From Luteimonas sp. MC1572 (lineage in GTDB: Bacteria > Pseudomonadota > Gammaproteobacteria > Xanthomonadales > Xanthomonadaceae): DNA of 64,000 nt. Within the stretch, counting starts at the first letter, position 1; each line of letters opens with the position of its first letter. The notes under the pieces were generated by a model. The model was not told the origin of the DNA, ran no database searches, and was given only the letters and a program-made list of their open reading frames with translations. The translations under genes were made by a program, and so were the position numbers. The DNA is taken from the NCBI RefSeq assembly GCF_016615815.1, contig NZ_CP067112.1, positions 248,001 through 312,000 on the forward strand, written 5' to 3'. Below, piece after piece: positions 8,611 to 18,167 of this stretch.

Positions 8611-9788
8611 TGACCGCCACGCAATCCGCGCGCCCAGGGCCGCGCTCCGTCCACCGCCACTTCCATCGCATCGCCTGGCTGGCCGTCGGGCTGGCGCTGT
8701 GCGTGATCGTGTTCGGAGCGTTCGTGCGCCTGTCGAACGCCGGCCTGAGCTGCCCGGACTGGCCGACCTGCTACGGCCGCGCCGCGTGGCCGCAGGCCGC
8801 GCACCAGGTGGCCGACCACGCGGCCTCCGCGATCCGTCCGTTCGAAACCCACAAGGCCTGGCGCGAGCAGCTGCACCGCCATCTCGCGGCGACGCTGGGC
8901 GTGCTGGTGCTGGTGCTGGCGCTGCTGGCCGCGCGCCGCGAGGCGTGGGGCATCGCGCGCATCGTGCTGGCCGCGGCGCTGGTGGCGCTGGCGATCCCGC
9001 TGTACATGCAGGGGCAACACGTCGCGGCCTCGGTGCTGGCGATCCTCGGCGAGGCGATCCTGCTGTTCGCGGCGCTGCGCCGCGCCGGCAGCGATCTGGC
9101 GCGAACATCCGCGATCACGCTCGCGGTGATCATCTTCCAGACGCTGCTGGGCATGTGGACGGTCACCTGGCTGCTGAAGCCCCTGGTGGTCATGGGGCAT
9201 CTGCTGGGCGGGCTGCTGACGCTGTCGCTGCTGGCGTGGATGGCCTGGCGCGCCACCGATCGTCCGATCGTGCTGGCCGACGCGCAGGCGATGCGCCGCG
9301 TGCTGTGGGTGGCGCTGGCGGCACTCGGCGTGCAGGTCGCGCTGGGTGGCTGGGTGAGCGCCAACTACGCGGCGCTTTCATGCGGCGCCGGCAGCTGGTC
9401 GGCCGACAACTTCCCGAAATGCGTGGGCCTGTGGGTACCGCCGACCGACTTCGCCGAGGGCTTCGTGCTCTGGCGCGGCATCGGCGTGGACTACGAGGGT
9501 GGCGTGCTCGACGGCGCGGCGCGCATCGCGATCCAGCTCGCGCACCGGATGATGGCGGTGGTCGCGGCCGCCGCGCTGCTGTGGGCCGCGGTGCGCGCGC
9601 TGCGCACGCCCGGCCTGCGCGGCTGGGGCAGCACCCTGGTGGCGCTGACCGTCGCCCAGGTCAGCCTCGGCATCCTCAACGTCAAGCTGGCGCTGCCGCT
9701 TTCGGTGGCGGTGATGCACAACGCAGGCGCGGTGCTGCTGCTGTTCGTGCTGGTCTCGCTGCTCGCGCGCCTGCGCGCGGTGGACTGA
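8610..9788 (+). CDS. ctaA: Heme A synthase (COX15/CtaA family)
   Basis: Heme A synthase oxidises the C8 methyl of heme o to a formyl group, giving heme a for the oxidase. The 392-residue, eight-helix protein begins with the hallmark [22 protein letters not shown] after the first helix. It shows paired histidines at helix ends ([29 protein letters not shown]) that act as heme ligands in the family, and a cysteine pair in the second half (CGAGSW... FPKC). The start ATG overlaps the previous stop (TGATG) and ctaB follows after 1 nt. Confidence 0.96.
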   Translation: MTATQSARPGPRSVHRHFHRIAWLAVGLALCVIVFGAFVRLSNAGLSCPDWPTCYGRAAWPQAAHQVADHAASAIRPFETHKAWREQLHRHLAATLGVLVLVLALLAARREAWGIARIVLAAALVALAIPLYMQGQHVAASVLAILGEAILLFAALRRAGSDLARTSAITLAVIIFQTLLGMWTVTWLLKPLVVMGHLLGGLLTLSLLAWMAWRATDRPIVLADAQAMRRVLWVALAALGVQVALGGWVSANYAALSCGAGSWSADNFPKCVGLWVPPTDFAEGFVLWRGIGVDYEGGVLDGAARIAIQLAHRMMAVVAAAALLWAAVRALRTPGLRGWGSTLVALTVAQVSLGILNVKLALPLSVAVMHNAGAVLLLFVLVSLLARLRAVD

Positions 9789-9789
9789 C

Positions 9790-10710
9790 ATGCGCGCACC
9801 CTTCGACCAGTACTGGCAGCTGACCAAGCCGCGCGTGGTGGCGCTGATCGTGTTCACCGCGCTGGTGGGCATGTTCCTCGCGGTGCCCGGCCTGCCGCCG
9901 GCGCGGCAGGCGATCTTCGGCCTGCTCGGCATCTGGCTGGCGGCGGCATCGGCGGCGGCGATCAACCACCTCATCGACCAGCGCATCGACCGGCTGATGG
10001 TGCGCACCTCGCAGCGGCCGCTGGCGACCGGCGCGCTCAACCCGGCGCAGGTGCTGGCGTTCGCCGTGTTCCTGGGCGCGGCGTCGATGACGATCCTGAT
10101 CGCGCTGGTGAATCCGATCACCGCGGTCCTGACGTTCGCGTCGCTGATCGGCTACGCCGTGGTCTACACCGGCTTCCTGAAGCGTGCCACGCCGCAGAAT
10201 ATCGTGATCGGCGGCATAGCCGGTGCCGCGCCGCCGCTGCTCGGCTGGGCGGCGGTCACCGGCATGCACAACCAGTGGGACTGGGCGCACGCGCTGCTGC
10301 TGGTGCTGATCATCTTCGTGTGGACGCCGCCGCACTTCTGGGCGCTGGCGATCTTCCGCCGCGAGGACTACGCGCGCGCGCTGGTGCCGATGCTGCCGGT
10401 GACCCACGGCGTGCAGTACACGCGCTGGCAGATCCTGCTGTACACGGTGTTGCTGCTGGTGGTGAGCGTGCTGCCGTGGGCGGTGGGCATGAGCGGCCTG
10501 TTCTACCTCGGCGGCGCGCTGGTGCTGGGCCTGGTGTTCCTCTGGTACGCGTGGCGGCTGATGGATCCGCCGGACGACTTCTTCCCGATGCGCGTCTTCA
10601 ACTACTCGGTCGTGTACCTGATGGCGCTGTTCGCGTTCCTGCTGGTCGACCACTGGCTGCTGCCCTGGCTGCAGCCGCTGCCGCTGTTCGAGCTGCAGCG
10701 GGTGGGGTAG
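9790..10710 (+). CDS. ctaB: Protoheme IX farnesyltransferase (heme O synthase)
   Basis: UbiA-superfamily prenyltransferase that farnesylates protoheme to heme o, the substrate of CtaA. It has 306 residues and about nine membrane helices. The first aspartate-rich site [23 protein letters not shown] is complete, and the conserved [17 protein letters not shown] block follows. It is the last gene of the cox/heme a run. No strong terminator is visible before the convergent gene 18 nt away. Confidence 0.97.
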   Translation: MRAPFDQYWQLTKPRVVALIVFTALVGMFLAVPGLPPARQAIFGLLGIWLAAASAAAINHLIDQRIDRLMVRTSQRPLATGALNPAQVLAFAVFLGAASMTILIALVNPITAVLTFASLIGYAVVYTGFLKRATPQNIVIGGIAGAAPPLLGWAAVTGMHNQWDWAHALLLVLIIFVWTPPHFWALAIFRREDYARALVPMLPVTHGVQYTRWQILLYTVLLLVVSVLPWAVGMSGLFYLGGALVLGLVFLWYAWRLMDPPDDFFPMRVFNYSVVYLMALFAFLLVDHWLLPWLQPLPLFELQRVG

Positions 10711-10728
10711 CGAACACGTGGCGGAGGG

Positions 10729-11574
10729 TCAACTCTCCGACTGCAGCGGCGTCAGCAGGCGATAGCCGGTTCCGGCCTGATGGAAGGATCCGTCGGCGAT
10801 GGCGTCGTTGCCCTCCGACTCATCCTTCGCCCAAGGCGCCGGTCGGCGCGGACCGGGGATGTAGGCGACCCATTTTCCATGCGTGCCCTCCTCGGTTGCT
10901 TCCGAATTGATGGCGAAAGTGACTGGAACACGGACTGTCCAAGGGCCGTCCATGTCGTCACCCGTCGTCGGCGGTGCGAACGTCCAGCGCCGGGCCGCAG
11001 CGATGGCCGTCGACGCAAACTCCTTCCTCGCAGCCGTCATCGTCATGGCATCGGAGACGAACCGCAGGTTCACCTGCTCCGCGACCGCATCGGCAACACT
11101 GCCGTCGGGGCCGATCTTCAGCATCAGATAGGCCGTCCCGGTTGCGCCCATGTGGAGCGCGGCCCGCGGGTACCGCGGGGGTGTCATCTTGATCGAAGAG
11201 ACACGGTCGCTTTCATGTTCGCCGCGCTCGCCAAACGTGGCCGAAGCCAGCCTGACCGCGAGGCCGCCGTCTTCCATCGGGGTGCCGAGCAACCGCAGTG
11301 TCATGCGCGCACGCGCGGGGACGGGTTTGCCGTCTACAACGACAGGCTCGAAGCGCCAGCCGCTGATGGCTTGCTGGATGATGTTGACGGCGTAGGGAGC
11401 AATTTTCTCCGCGCGGTCAATCGTGTGCCTGGACACCGAACCATCCGTCTCGATGTCGAGGTCACCGGTAACGAGCATCGAAACTTCGAACCCGGCGACG
11501 CTCTTTCGGGCGCCCTGTGCGGGGGCCCATATTGCGGACAAGGCCAGCATGGTGGCCAGAACGAAACGGAACAT
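10729..11574 (-). CDS. Secreted protein with TonB C-terminal-like domain
   Basis: 281 residues with a cleavable signal peptide (MFRFVLATMLALSAIWAPAQG). The middle part (about 135-240) matches the TonB/energy-transducer C-terminal pattern: PPRYPRAALHMGATGTAYLMLKI, then GPDGSV, then a helix ending AARRWTFAPP and a VRVPVTFAI strand. There is no membrane anchor or proline-rich linker, so it is not a full TonB. Such orphan domains are common in Xanthomonadaceae and their function is not established. ATG 11574 is chosen because the signal peptide starts there; the much longer upstream frame is antisense to other genes. Confidence 0.8.
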   Translation of the reverse strand: MFRFVLATMLALSAIWAPAQGARKSVAGFEVSMLVTGDLDIETDGSVSRHTIDRAEKIAPYAVNIIQQAISGWRFEPVVVDGKPVPARARMTLRLLGTPMEDGGLAVRLASATFGERGEHESDRVSSIKMTPPRYPRAALHMGATGTAYLMLKIGPDGSVADAVAEQVNLRFVSDAMTMTAARKEFASTAIAAARRWTFAPPTTGDDMDGPWTVRVPVTFAINSEATEEGTHGKWVAYIPGPRRPAPWAKDESEGNDAIADGSFHQAGTGYRLLTPLQSES

Positions 11575-11650
11575 TCCCTGTACTCCCTTGCGCCATTGCA
11601 CGGCACGGTATCGTCGCGTCCGCGCAGGCGCAATGGCGAGCAGCGGCAGG

Positions 11651-12091
11651 TCAGGCGGTGCGGTCCTCCGCGTCGTCCGGCTTTGCCTGTTGGGCGACGC
11701 GCGCCAGCGTGGCCGGCGTGATGTCCCACTGCTCCGGCGCGTCGTACTCGAACTCCGCTGCCATGCGGCCGCTGTCGCGCCACAGGCGCAGCACGCAGGC
11801 GCCCCAGGGCGCCTTGCCGGGCACACGGGTGGCATCGCGCAGGTCGTCGAAGGCGGGGCCGAGCGCGTCGCCCCCCGGCGTGGCGGCCTGGTGGCTGCCG
11901 TCGGCGGCATAGCGGAAGCCGGTGATGCGGCGCGCGATCGCACCGTCGCCGTAGCGCACGATGAGTGCGTAGCCGTGCCAGAGGCCGTCGGAGACCGCCG
12001 GGTCGGCGACCAGCAGCCGGCCGATGCGGGCGATCAGTTCATTGCGGTCCGCGGGGGCTGCGTGCATGCGGGGCAGTCTGCCGTCAGGCAT
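11651..12091 (-). CDS. Putative immunity protein (YezG-like) for the upstream nuclease toxin
   Basis: A small acidic cytosolic protein of 146 residues without a signal or membrane segment. The C-terminal half (CVLRLWRDSGRMAAEFEYDAPEQWDITP) resembles the YezG/DUF600 immunity family, which pairs with nuclease toxins. Its start overlaps the end of the putative nuclease gene by 8 nt, the usual arrangement for toxin-immunity pairs. AGGG sits 3 nt before ATG 12091, so that start is preferred over Met9. The similarity is from memory of the motif pattern and is weak; the genetic linkage is the stronger argument. Confidence 0.6.
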   Translation of the reverse strand: MPDGRLPRMHAAPADRNELIARIGRLLVADPAVSDGLWHGYALIVRYGDGAIARRITGFRYAADGSHQAATPGGDALGPAFDDLRDATRVPGKAPWGACVLRLWRDSGRMAAEFEYDAPEQWDITPATLARVAQQAKPDDAEDRTA

Positions 12092-13334
12092 TGGCCCTGT
12101 CGATGATGCCGGGCATCTGCTTCGCGGCGATGGCGTCGAACGACTGGCCGTCGGCGTTGGCGAATGCGATCAGCGCGGGGTCGTAGACCACGGTGCCGGT
12201 GGCCGGATCGATGACTTCGTAGTCGACGTGCACTTCTTCCGGGCGATGCCCGCCGTTGCGCACCAGGTCGATGTCGATCCGCACCTCCATGCCGGTGCCC
12301 AGCCAGTCGCTCCACTCCTGTTCCATCTTCGCGTAGGCACCGCGGTTGAACAGGCCGAACTGCGGGAACATGTTGACCTCGCCGTGGCCGTTGGCGAAGC
12401 GGTAGGCGAACACGTGGCCGACGTCGTCGGGCGTGCCCTTCATGTCGTTGTCGGTGCGGAAACGACTCTGCGCGCTGGTCTCGATGCGGTCGGAGTCGCG
12501 GCCCTTGCTGGATGGCTCCCAGGTCAGCACCGCCTCGGCACCGGTGGGCCGGCCCTCGGCATCGAGCGACCAGGTGATGTCGTTCACTTCGCCCGATCCG
12601 GCTTCGGTGACCGTGCCACGCACTTCGCCCGGCGCCACGTCCTCGGCCAGGACCACGGTGCTGCCGGGCACCTGGCCGGTGAGCAGCATGCGGGTGTACT
12701 CGGCACGGTCGGCGCCGGCCGGGTCCGACAGCATCGTGGTGTGGCGGGTGAAGTCCTGGCGGTCGAGCGCGTCGGAGCCGGGGCCACCGTCGCGCGGCGC
12801 GTCGAACAGCTGCTCGGAGCCGGTCATCACCCGCAGCTGGCCCTTCTCGGTCATTTCCAGCGACAGCCGCAGGTCGTCGATGGAGGCCAGGCCGTTGGCA
12901 TCGGCCAGGTTGCGGAAGGCAGGCTCGAGCGCGGTGCCGGTGTAATCGGCGCCATGCACCTCGATGCGAGCACGCAGCGGAATGGTGGCCGGGTCGAAGG
13001 GGTTGAGTGCCTGCATCGCCGCGGGCGTGGCGTCGGCGTTGCGCAGGCTGGCCTCGTAGCGCAGCGGCACGCCGGTGGTGGCGCCGTCCGGGCCGCGCAC
13101 GGTCATGTCGCCGTCGGCGCTGTAGGTGGTGCTGTGCTGGCCGGTCTTCTCGTCGCTGATGCGCACGCTGCCGGCATCGAGGTCGAAGCTGACTTCGCCC
13201 GGTGCCGCATCGAGCAGGGCCGGATCGAGCGTCGCCGGCTTTCCGCCCTGGGCGCCGGACAGGAATGCTTCCAGGCCGCGCCAGGGCTGCGGCGGCGGCA
13301 TGGGAACCAGCAGGTGATGGGTTTCAAGCGACAT
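12084..13334 (-). CDS. Putative DNA/RNA non-specific endonuclease toxin
   Basis: 416 residues, no signal peptide. The C-terminal part contains D304-V-G-H307, then GEVN321MFPQFGLFN330, then E338QEW, and a V-R-I-D-I strand. This is the D-x-GH ... N ... N ... E layout of the DNA/RNA non-specific endonuclease (Endonuclease_NS_2) family, where the His is the general base and an Asn helps bind the metal. Residues 1-290 are an Asp/Gly-rich region I cannot assign; the start HHLLVPMPPPQPW is reminiscent of PAAR-like proteins but too short to call. With the overlapping immunity-like gene downstream it looks like a contact-dependent effector. No secretion machinery lies nearby. Confidence 0.7.
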   Translation of the reverse strand: MSLETHHLLVPMPPPQPWRGLEAFLSGAQGGKPATLDPALLDAAPGEVSFDLDAGSVRISDEKTGQHSTTYSADGDMTVRGPDGATTGVPLRYEASLRNADATPAAMQALNPFDPATIPLRARIEVHGADYTGTALEPAFRNLADANGLASIDDLRLSLEMTEKGQLRVMTGSEQLFDAPRDGGPGSDALDRQDFTRHTTMLSDPAGADRAEYTRMLLTGQVPGSTVVLAEDVAPGEVRGTVTEAGSGEVNDITWSLDAEGRPTGAEAVLTWEPSSKGRDSDRIETSAQSRFRTDNDMKGTPDDVGHVFAYRFANGHGEVNMFPQFGLFNRGAYAKMEQEWSDWLGTGMEVRIDIDLVRNGGHRPEEVHVDYEVIDPATGTVVYDPALIAFANADGQSFDAIAAKQMPGIIDRANA

Positions 13335-13455
13335 GGCGTGCTGCGCAGGCGGTGGCGTCCACCGTCGCGACGACGTTACGCGGCGCGGGCCGGCGCCACC
13401 ATTGGGGAAAACCCCTGCGTTCGATGCCCGTCGGAGGACAGCGCGCGGCGCGCGA

Positions 13456-15195
13456 TCAGCCGACGTTGCGGCCGCGCGCCAGCAGCAGCTCGCGCAGTTC
13501 GGCCTTGTCCACGGCGTCCAGGCCTTCCTCGCGCTGCTTGGCCTGCAGCTCGTCGGTGCGCTGCAGCAGCGTCTGGCGGTCGAGCTGGGCGATCACGTCG
13601 AGGAACTCGAGGTGCCAGCCGGCCTCGTCGCCGGGCAGGGTCTGGCTGGCGAGTTTCTGCAGCGCCGCCGCTTCCTCGCGGCCTTCGAACTGCGCGAGCA
13701 GGGCGCCGGTGCCGATGTCCGGGCGCGCGCTGACGATCGCGATCAGTTCGGTCAGCAGCGGCACGCCGGGCTGGCGCAGCGCCACGAAGCGGTACGGCGG
13801 GCTGATGTCGAGCGCCAGCGCCGGCTTCTGCAGCAGGAGCGCGATGGCGCTGCGCACCAGGCTGCGGCGCGGCGCGGTGCTGGCCGGCGCGCGGTGCGCG
13901 CGCTGGGTGGGCACGTGCACGTGCGGCGCACTGCTGCGCGCCCCCACGCCGGTGAGTTCGGTCAGGCGCTGCTGCATCAGGTCGGCGAACGCGCCGTCGG
14001 GCAGCTGCGCCAGCATCGGCTTGGCGCGTTCGGCCAGCCGCGCCTTGCCGTCCAGCGTGGCGAGGTTGATGCCGTCCTCGGCCAGGCTGTCGAACAGGAA
14101 CTGCGACAGCGGCGTGGCGTCCGCCAGCCGTGCGTCGAACCCCGCCGCGCCCTCGTTGCGCACGATGGTGTCCGGATCCTCGCCGTCGGGCAGGAACAGG
14201 AAGAACGCCTGGCGGCCGTCCTTCATCCGCGGCAGCACCGACTCCATCGCGCGCGTGGCGGCGCGTCGGCCGGCGGCGTCGCCGTCGAAACAGAAGTAGA
14301 CGTCGGGCGCGTTGCGGAACAGCAGCTCGGCATGGTCGGGCGTGGTGGCCGTGCCCAGCGTGGCCACCGCCTGGCTGATGCCGTGCTGGAACAGCGCCAC
14401 CACGTCCATGTAGCCCTCGACCACGATCAGCCGCGCGATCTTCTGGTTGGCCTGGCGCACCTGCCACAGGCCGTAGAGTTCGCGGCCCTTGTGGAACAGC
14501 GGCGTCTCCGGCGAGTTCAGGTACTTCGGCGAGTCGTCGGCTTTCAGCACGCGGCCGCCGAACGCGATCACCCGCCCGCGGCGGTCGTGGATCGGGAACA
14601 TCACCCGATCGCGGAACTTGTCGTAGCTGTGGCCGCGCTCGTTCTTCGACAGCAGGCCGGCGCGCTCGAGCAGCGACAGCCGCCGCGGGTCGCTGCCCAG
14701 CGCGTCCTTCAGCGCCGAGAAGCCGGCCGGTGCATGGCCGATGGCGAACTGCTCGCGCACCTCGGCATCCACGCCGCGGCGGTCGAGGTAGGCGCTGGCC
14801 TCGGCGTTGCCGGCCAGTTCGCCGCGGAAGAAGCGCGCGGCCTCGTCGAGGATCGCGAACAGGTCGCGGGTGTCGGGGTTCTCGTTGTGCTGGCGGGTTT
14901 CGCGCGGGATCTCGATGCCGGCGCGGCGCGCCAGTTCGTCCACCGCGTCGAGGAACTCGAGGCGGTCGTAGTTCATCAGGAACGAGATCGCGGTGCCGTG
15001 CGCGCCGCAGCCGAAGCAGTGGTAGAACTGCTTGGTCGGCGACACCGTGAACGATGGCGAGCGCTCGTCGTGGAACGGACAGCGCGCGGAATATTCCCGG
15101 CCCTGGCGCTTCAGCGGCACGCGCGCGGCGATCACCTCGACGATGTCCGTCCGGGCGAGCAGGTCGTCGATGAAAGCGTCTGAAAGGCGTGCCAT
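13456..15195 (-). CDS. dnaG: DNA primase
   Basis: Makes RNA primers for replication. The 579-residue protein has the N-terminal CHC2 zinc finger (C39-P-F-H42 ... C60-F-G-C63), the TOPRIM catalytic core (VVEGYMDVVALFQHG, then FDGDAAG, with metal-binding acidic residues) at about 255-345, and a C-terminal helicase-interaction region after residue 430. ATG 15195 gives the standard MARLSDAFIDDLLARTDIVEVI start. It belongs to the macromolecular-synthesis block rpsU-yqeY-yihY-dnaG; rpoD, the usual next gene, does not follow here. Confidence 0.98.
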   Translation of the reverse strand: MARLSDAFIDDLLARTDIVEVIAARVPLKRQGREYSARCPFHDERSPSFTVSPTKQFYHCFGCGAHGTAISFLMNYDRLEFLDAVDELARRAGIEIPRETRQHNENPDTRDLFAILDEAARFFRGELAGNAEASAYLDRRGVDAEVREQFAIGHAPAGFSALKDALGSDPRRLSLLERAGLLSKNERGHSYDKFRDRVMFPIHDRRGRVIAFGGRVLKADDSPKYLNSPETPLFHKGRELYGLWQVRQANQKIARLIVVEGYMDVVALFQHGISQAVATLGTATTPDHAELLFRNAPDVYFCFDGDAAGRRAATRAMESVLPRMKDGRQAFFLFLPDGEDPDTIVRNEGAAGFDARLADATPLSQFLFDSLAEDGINLATLDGKARLAERAKPMLAQLPDGAFADLMQQRLTELTGVGARSSAPHVHVPTQRAHRAPASTAPRRSLVRSAIALLLQKPALALDISPPYRFVALRQPGVPLLTELIAIVSARPDIGTGALLAQFEGREEAAALQKLASQTLPGDEAGWHLEFLDVIAQLDRQTLLQRTDELQAKQREEGLDAVDKAELRELLLARGRNVG

Positions 15196-15223
15196 GGCTC
15201 CCGCCATGATCGCACGCGCGTCG

Positions 15224-16189
15224 CTAGCCGGCCGTGCGTTCCGGCTGGCGCGCGCCAGCCGCCGCGCTGGTGGATGGCAGCTCCGCCACGGGTGGCAGGC
15301 CACGCCGGGCCGCGCGCGCATCCAGGCGCCGCTGCACGTCGCCGAAGCGCCAGCGCTCGTCGATCACCGCGGTGATCATCGCGCCGACGAAGAACACCAC
15401 CGCCGCGTAGTACAGCCACACCAGCAGCACCACGAGCGTGCCCATTGAGCCGTAGGCGCTGCCTGGCGCCGCCTCGGCGATGTACAGGCCGATGCCCCAG
15501 CGGCCCAGCACGAACAGCACCGCCGTCAGCAGCCCGCCCAGCAGCGCCTGGCGCCAGCGCACGCGGCGGTCGGGCAGGTAGTGGTACATCAGCGCGAACG
15601 CGAACGCGTACAGCGCCAAAGCCGCCAGGTTGCCGAGCACGGGCAGGGTGGGCGAGCCGCCGAAGGCGATCTCCAGCACCGTGGTCAGCGCCGCCGACAC
15701 CAGCAGCAGGAAGCCGAGCGCCATCACCACGCCGAACGAGAACACGCGCTTGCGCAGCCACGCGCGCAGCCCGCCACGCAGCCTGTCGCCGGCGGTGTGG
15801 AAGATCGCGTTGAGCGTGCCCTGCAGGCGCGCGAACACCGCGGTGGCGCCGAACAGCAGCAGCAGCGTGCTCCACACGCCGGCCAGCGATCCGACATCGG
15901 GCTCGGTGCGCGCGTTCTCGAGCACGGTACTGGCGACCTCGCCCGCGCCGCTGCCGGCGATGCCCTGGATCTGCACGAGCAGCGCGTCCTGCGCCGCCGG
16001 ATACAGCGACGCGGTCAGCCACAGCAGCAGCACCAGCAGCGGCGCCAGCGACAGCAGCGCGAAGAACGTCAGCGACGCCGCGTGGGTGAGGATGTCGATC
16101 TCGACGAAGCGCTGCGCGATGGCGTAGGGCAGCGATTGCTGCAGGCGCTCGAAACGGGATTTGAGGCGTGACGTGATGAATCGGGGCAT
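15224..16189 (-). CDS. YihY/BrkB-family inner membrane protein
   Basis: 321 residues with about six membrane helices in the YihY/virulence factor BrkB arrangement: SLTFFALLSLAPLLVLLLWL near the N-terminus, and the conserved PDRRVRWRQALLGGLLTAVLFVLGRWGIGLYI and YGSMGTLVVLLVWLYYAAVVFFVGAMITAV blocks near the C-terminus. The family is sometimes annotated as RNase BN by mistake. It lies 28 nt upstream of dnaG on the same strand. The function is unknown beyond membrane location. Confidence 0.9.
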   Translation of the reverse strand: MPRFITSRLKSRFERLQQSLPYAIAQRFVEIDILTHAASLTFFALLSLAPLLVLLLWLTASLYPAAQDALLVQIQGIAGSGAGEVASTVLENARTEPDVGSLAGVWSTLLLLFGATAVFARLQGTLNAIFHTAGDRLRGGLRAWLRKRVFSFGVVMALGFLLLVSAALTTVLEIAFGGSPTLPVLGNLAALALYAFAFALMYHYLPDRRVRWRQALLGGLLTAVLFVLGRWGIGLYIAEAAPGSAYGSMGTLVVLLVWLYYAAVVFFVGAMITAVIDERWRFGDVQRRLDARAARRGLPPVAELPSTSAAAGARQPERTAG

Positions 16190-16251
16190 GGCGCCAGCAT
16201 AGGCAGGCGCCGTGCACGCGATGTCGCCGTGGCCGGCGACCGCGGTGTGGC

Positions 16252-16698
16252 TCAGCCGGCCAGGCGGCCCTTCAGCAGCGCCGAGACCTGGCCCATGTCG
16301 GCCTTGCCGGCCAGGCGCGGCTTGAGCAGGCCCATCACCTTGCCCATGTCGGCCGGGCCCGCGGCGCCGGATTCGGAAATGGCGGCGTCGATCTCGAAGA
16401 TCACCTCGGCCTCGCCGAGCTTCTCCGGCAGGTAGCGCTGGATCACCTCGATCTCGGCGCGTTCGATGGCGGCCAGGTCCTCGCGGCTGGCGGCTTCGAA
16501 CTGCGACACCGAGTCCTTGCGCTGCTTGAGCATCTTCTCGAGCGTGGCGAGCACGCTGGCGTCGTCGAGCTCGACGCGCTCGTCGACCTCGCGCTGCTTG
16601 ATCGCGGCGAGCATCAGGCGGATCACGCCCAGGTTGGCCTTGTCGCCGGCCTTCATGGCCGTCTTCATGTCGTCGGTGAGGCGCTGCTTGAGGCTCAT
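16252..16698 (-). CDS. GatB/YqeY domain protein
   Basis: 148-residue soluble helical protein of the YqeY family, related to the tRNA-binding tail of GatB: MSLKQRLTDDMKTAMKAGDKANLGVIRLMLAAIKQREVDERVELDD at the start and the MGKVMGLLKPRLAGKADMGQVSALLKGRL ending. ATG 16698 is chosen over an upstream start because GGAG lies 9 nt before it and the family begins there. It sits between rpsU and yihY as in other proteobacterial rpsU-dnaG operons; it probably acts in tRNA or amidotransferase processes, unproven. Confidence 0.93.
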   Translation of the reverse strand: MSLKQRLTDDMKTAMKAGDKANLGVIRLMLAAIKQREVDERVELDDASVLATLEKMLKQRKDSVSQFEAASREDLAAIERAEIEVIQRYLPEKLGEAEVIFEIDAAISESGAAGPADMGKVMGLLKPRLAGKADMGQVSALLKGRLAG

Positions 16699-16809
16699 CG
16701 TTGGTTTCTCCGGTTCGGGGAACACGTGAAGCCGGCTACGCTTGCGCGTGCCGGCTTCAGTGGTGCCGCAGTCGGTCGCCGGGCGCGTGACGCGCCGGCA
16801 GGACCGGGC

Positions 16810-17025
16810 TCAGTACAGGCGCTGGCGCTTGGTGACGTCGCGCGAGGTACGGCGCGACTGGCGCTTCACGGCAGCCGCGGCCTTGCGCTTGCGCTCCTGC
16901 GTCGGCTTCTCGTAGAACTCGCGCTTGCGGGTCTCGGCAAGCACGCCGGCCTTTTCGCAGGTGCGCTTGAAGCGGCGGAGGGCAAACTCGAAAGGCTCGT
17001 TTTCGCGGACTTTGACGCTGGGCAT
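16810..17025 (-). CDS. rpsU: 30S ribosomal protein S21
   Basis: 71-residue basic protein, the full length of bS21: [20 protein letters not shown], a central [12 protein letters not shown] and an Arg/Lys-rich tail. It promotes mRNA binding to the 30S subunit. First gene of the minus-strand rpsU-yqeY-yihY-dnaG block and divergent from tsaD with a 108-bp shared control region, the classic arrangement. Confidence 0.98.
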   Translation of the reverse strand: MPSVKVRENEPFEFALRRFKRTCEKAGVLAETRKREFYEKPTQERKRKAAAAVKRQSRRTSRDVTKRQRLY

Positions 17026-17075
17026 ATGGGATCTCTGGGATGTCTGAACACCGGATTCCGTCCGGCGAGCCGCGT

Positions 17076-17105
17076 ATGATAGCGGCAAGGTTCGCGTGCA
17101 CGCAA
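17076..17105 (-). promoter_or_regulatory. Candidate sigma70 promoter for rpsU
   Basis: Reading the minus strand, TATCAT (5 of 6 to consensus) lies at 17081-17076 and TTGCGT at 17105-17100, with an 18-nt spacer, about 50 nt upstream of the rpsU start. The -35 match is only moderate. It lies in the rpsU-tsaD intergenic region where a promoter must exist. Confidence 0.4.
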
Positions 17106-17133
17106 ATGGCACCGGCCAGGAGCCTGCAAGCCC

Positions 17134-18159
17134 ATGAAAGTCCTCGGAATCGAAACCAGCTGCGACGAAACCGGCGTGGCCGTGTACGACACGGCGCGGG
17201 CGGGATCGGCCGGACTGCTCGCCCATGCCGTCTACAGCCAGATCGCCCTGCACGCCGAGTATGGCGGGGTGGTGCCGGAGCTGGCCAGCCGCGACCACGT
17301 GCGCAAGCTGCTGCCGCTGGTGCGCCAGACCCTGGCCGAGGCCGGCCTGGGCGTCGGCGACCTCGACGGGGTGGCCTATACGGCCGGTCCCGGCCTGGTC
17401 GGCGCGCTGCTGGTCGGCGCCGGGGTGGCGCGTTCGTTGGCCTGGGCGCTGGAGCTTCCGGCGGTCGGCGTGCACCACATGGAGGGCCACCTGCTGGCCC
17501 CGCTGATGGAAGACGACCCGCCGCAGCCCCCGTTCGTGGCCCTGCTGGTCTCCGGCGGCCACACCCAGCTGGTCGCGGTGGAGGCGATCGGGGAGTACCG
17601 CCTGCTCGGCGAGACCCTGGACGACGCCGCCGGCGAGGCCTTCGACAAGACCGCCAAGCTGATGGGCCTGCCATATCCCGGTGGGCCGGAGCTGGCGCGG
17701 CTGGCCGAGCAGGGCACGCCGGGGAGGTTCCGCTTCTCGCGGCCGATGACCGACCGGCCCGGGCTGGATTTCAGCTTCAGCGGCCTGAAGACGCAGGTGA
17801 TGCTGGCCTGGCGCAACAGCGACCAGAGCGACGCCACCCGCGCCGACATCGCGCGCGGCTTCGAGGACGCGGTGGTCGATACGCTGGCCATCAAGTGCGA
17901 ACGCGCGCTGGATGACGCCGGCTGCGACGTGCTGGTGGTGGCGGGCGGCGTGGGCGCCAACAAGCGCCTGCGCGCGCGCCTGCAGGCCATGGCCGCGAAG
18001 CGCGGCGGCCGTGCCTGCTATCCGCGCCCGGAGCTGTGCACCGACAACGGCGCGATGATCGCCTTCGCCGGCGCGCTGCGCCTCGAGGCCGGGCAGCGCG
18101 AGCCCGCCGCCGTGCACGTCGTGCCGCGCTGGGACATGGCCGGGCTGCCTGCCCTGTGA
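17134..18159 (+). CDS. tsaD: tRNA N6-threonylcarbamoyladenosine transferase
   Basis: Transfers the threonylcarbamoyl group to A37 of ANN-decoding tRNAs together with TsaB/TsaE. The 341 residues follow the family length. The metal-binding HxxxH is H115-M-E-G-H119, and the ASKHA nucleotide-binding motifs are present ([16 protein letters not shown], then [11 protein letters not shown], then [13 protein letters not shown]). The start ATG 17134 is preceded by GGAG about 12 nt away. folB follows after 8 nt. Confidence 0.98.
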   Translation: MKVLGIETSCDETGVAVYDTARAGSAGLLAHAVYSQIALHAEYGGVVPELASRDHVRKLLPLVRQTLAEAGLGVGDLDGVAYTAGPGLVGALLVGAGVARSLAWALELPAVGVHHMEGHLLAPLMEDDPPQPPFVALLVSGGHTQLVAVEAIGEYRLLGETLDDAAGEAFDKTAKLMGLPYPGGPELARLAEQGTPGRFRFSRPMTDRPGLDFSFSGLKTQVMLAWRNSDQSDATRADIARGFEDAVVDTLAIKCERALDDAGCDVLVVAGGVGANKRLRARLQAMAAKRGGRACYPRPELCTDNGAMIAFAGALRLEAGQREPAAVHVVPRWDMAGLPAL

Positions 18160-18167
18160 GTGCCGCC

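Noticed and set aside
12024..13733. 569-codon plus-strand frame
   Set aside because: Antisense to the nuclease toxin and dnaG; no recognisable motif.
17041..17133. Promoter for tsaD on the plus strand using TATGAT
   Set aside because: A -10-like hexamer exists but no acceptable -35 at 16-18 nt.
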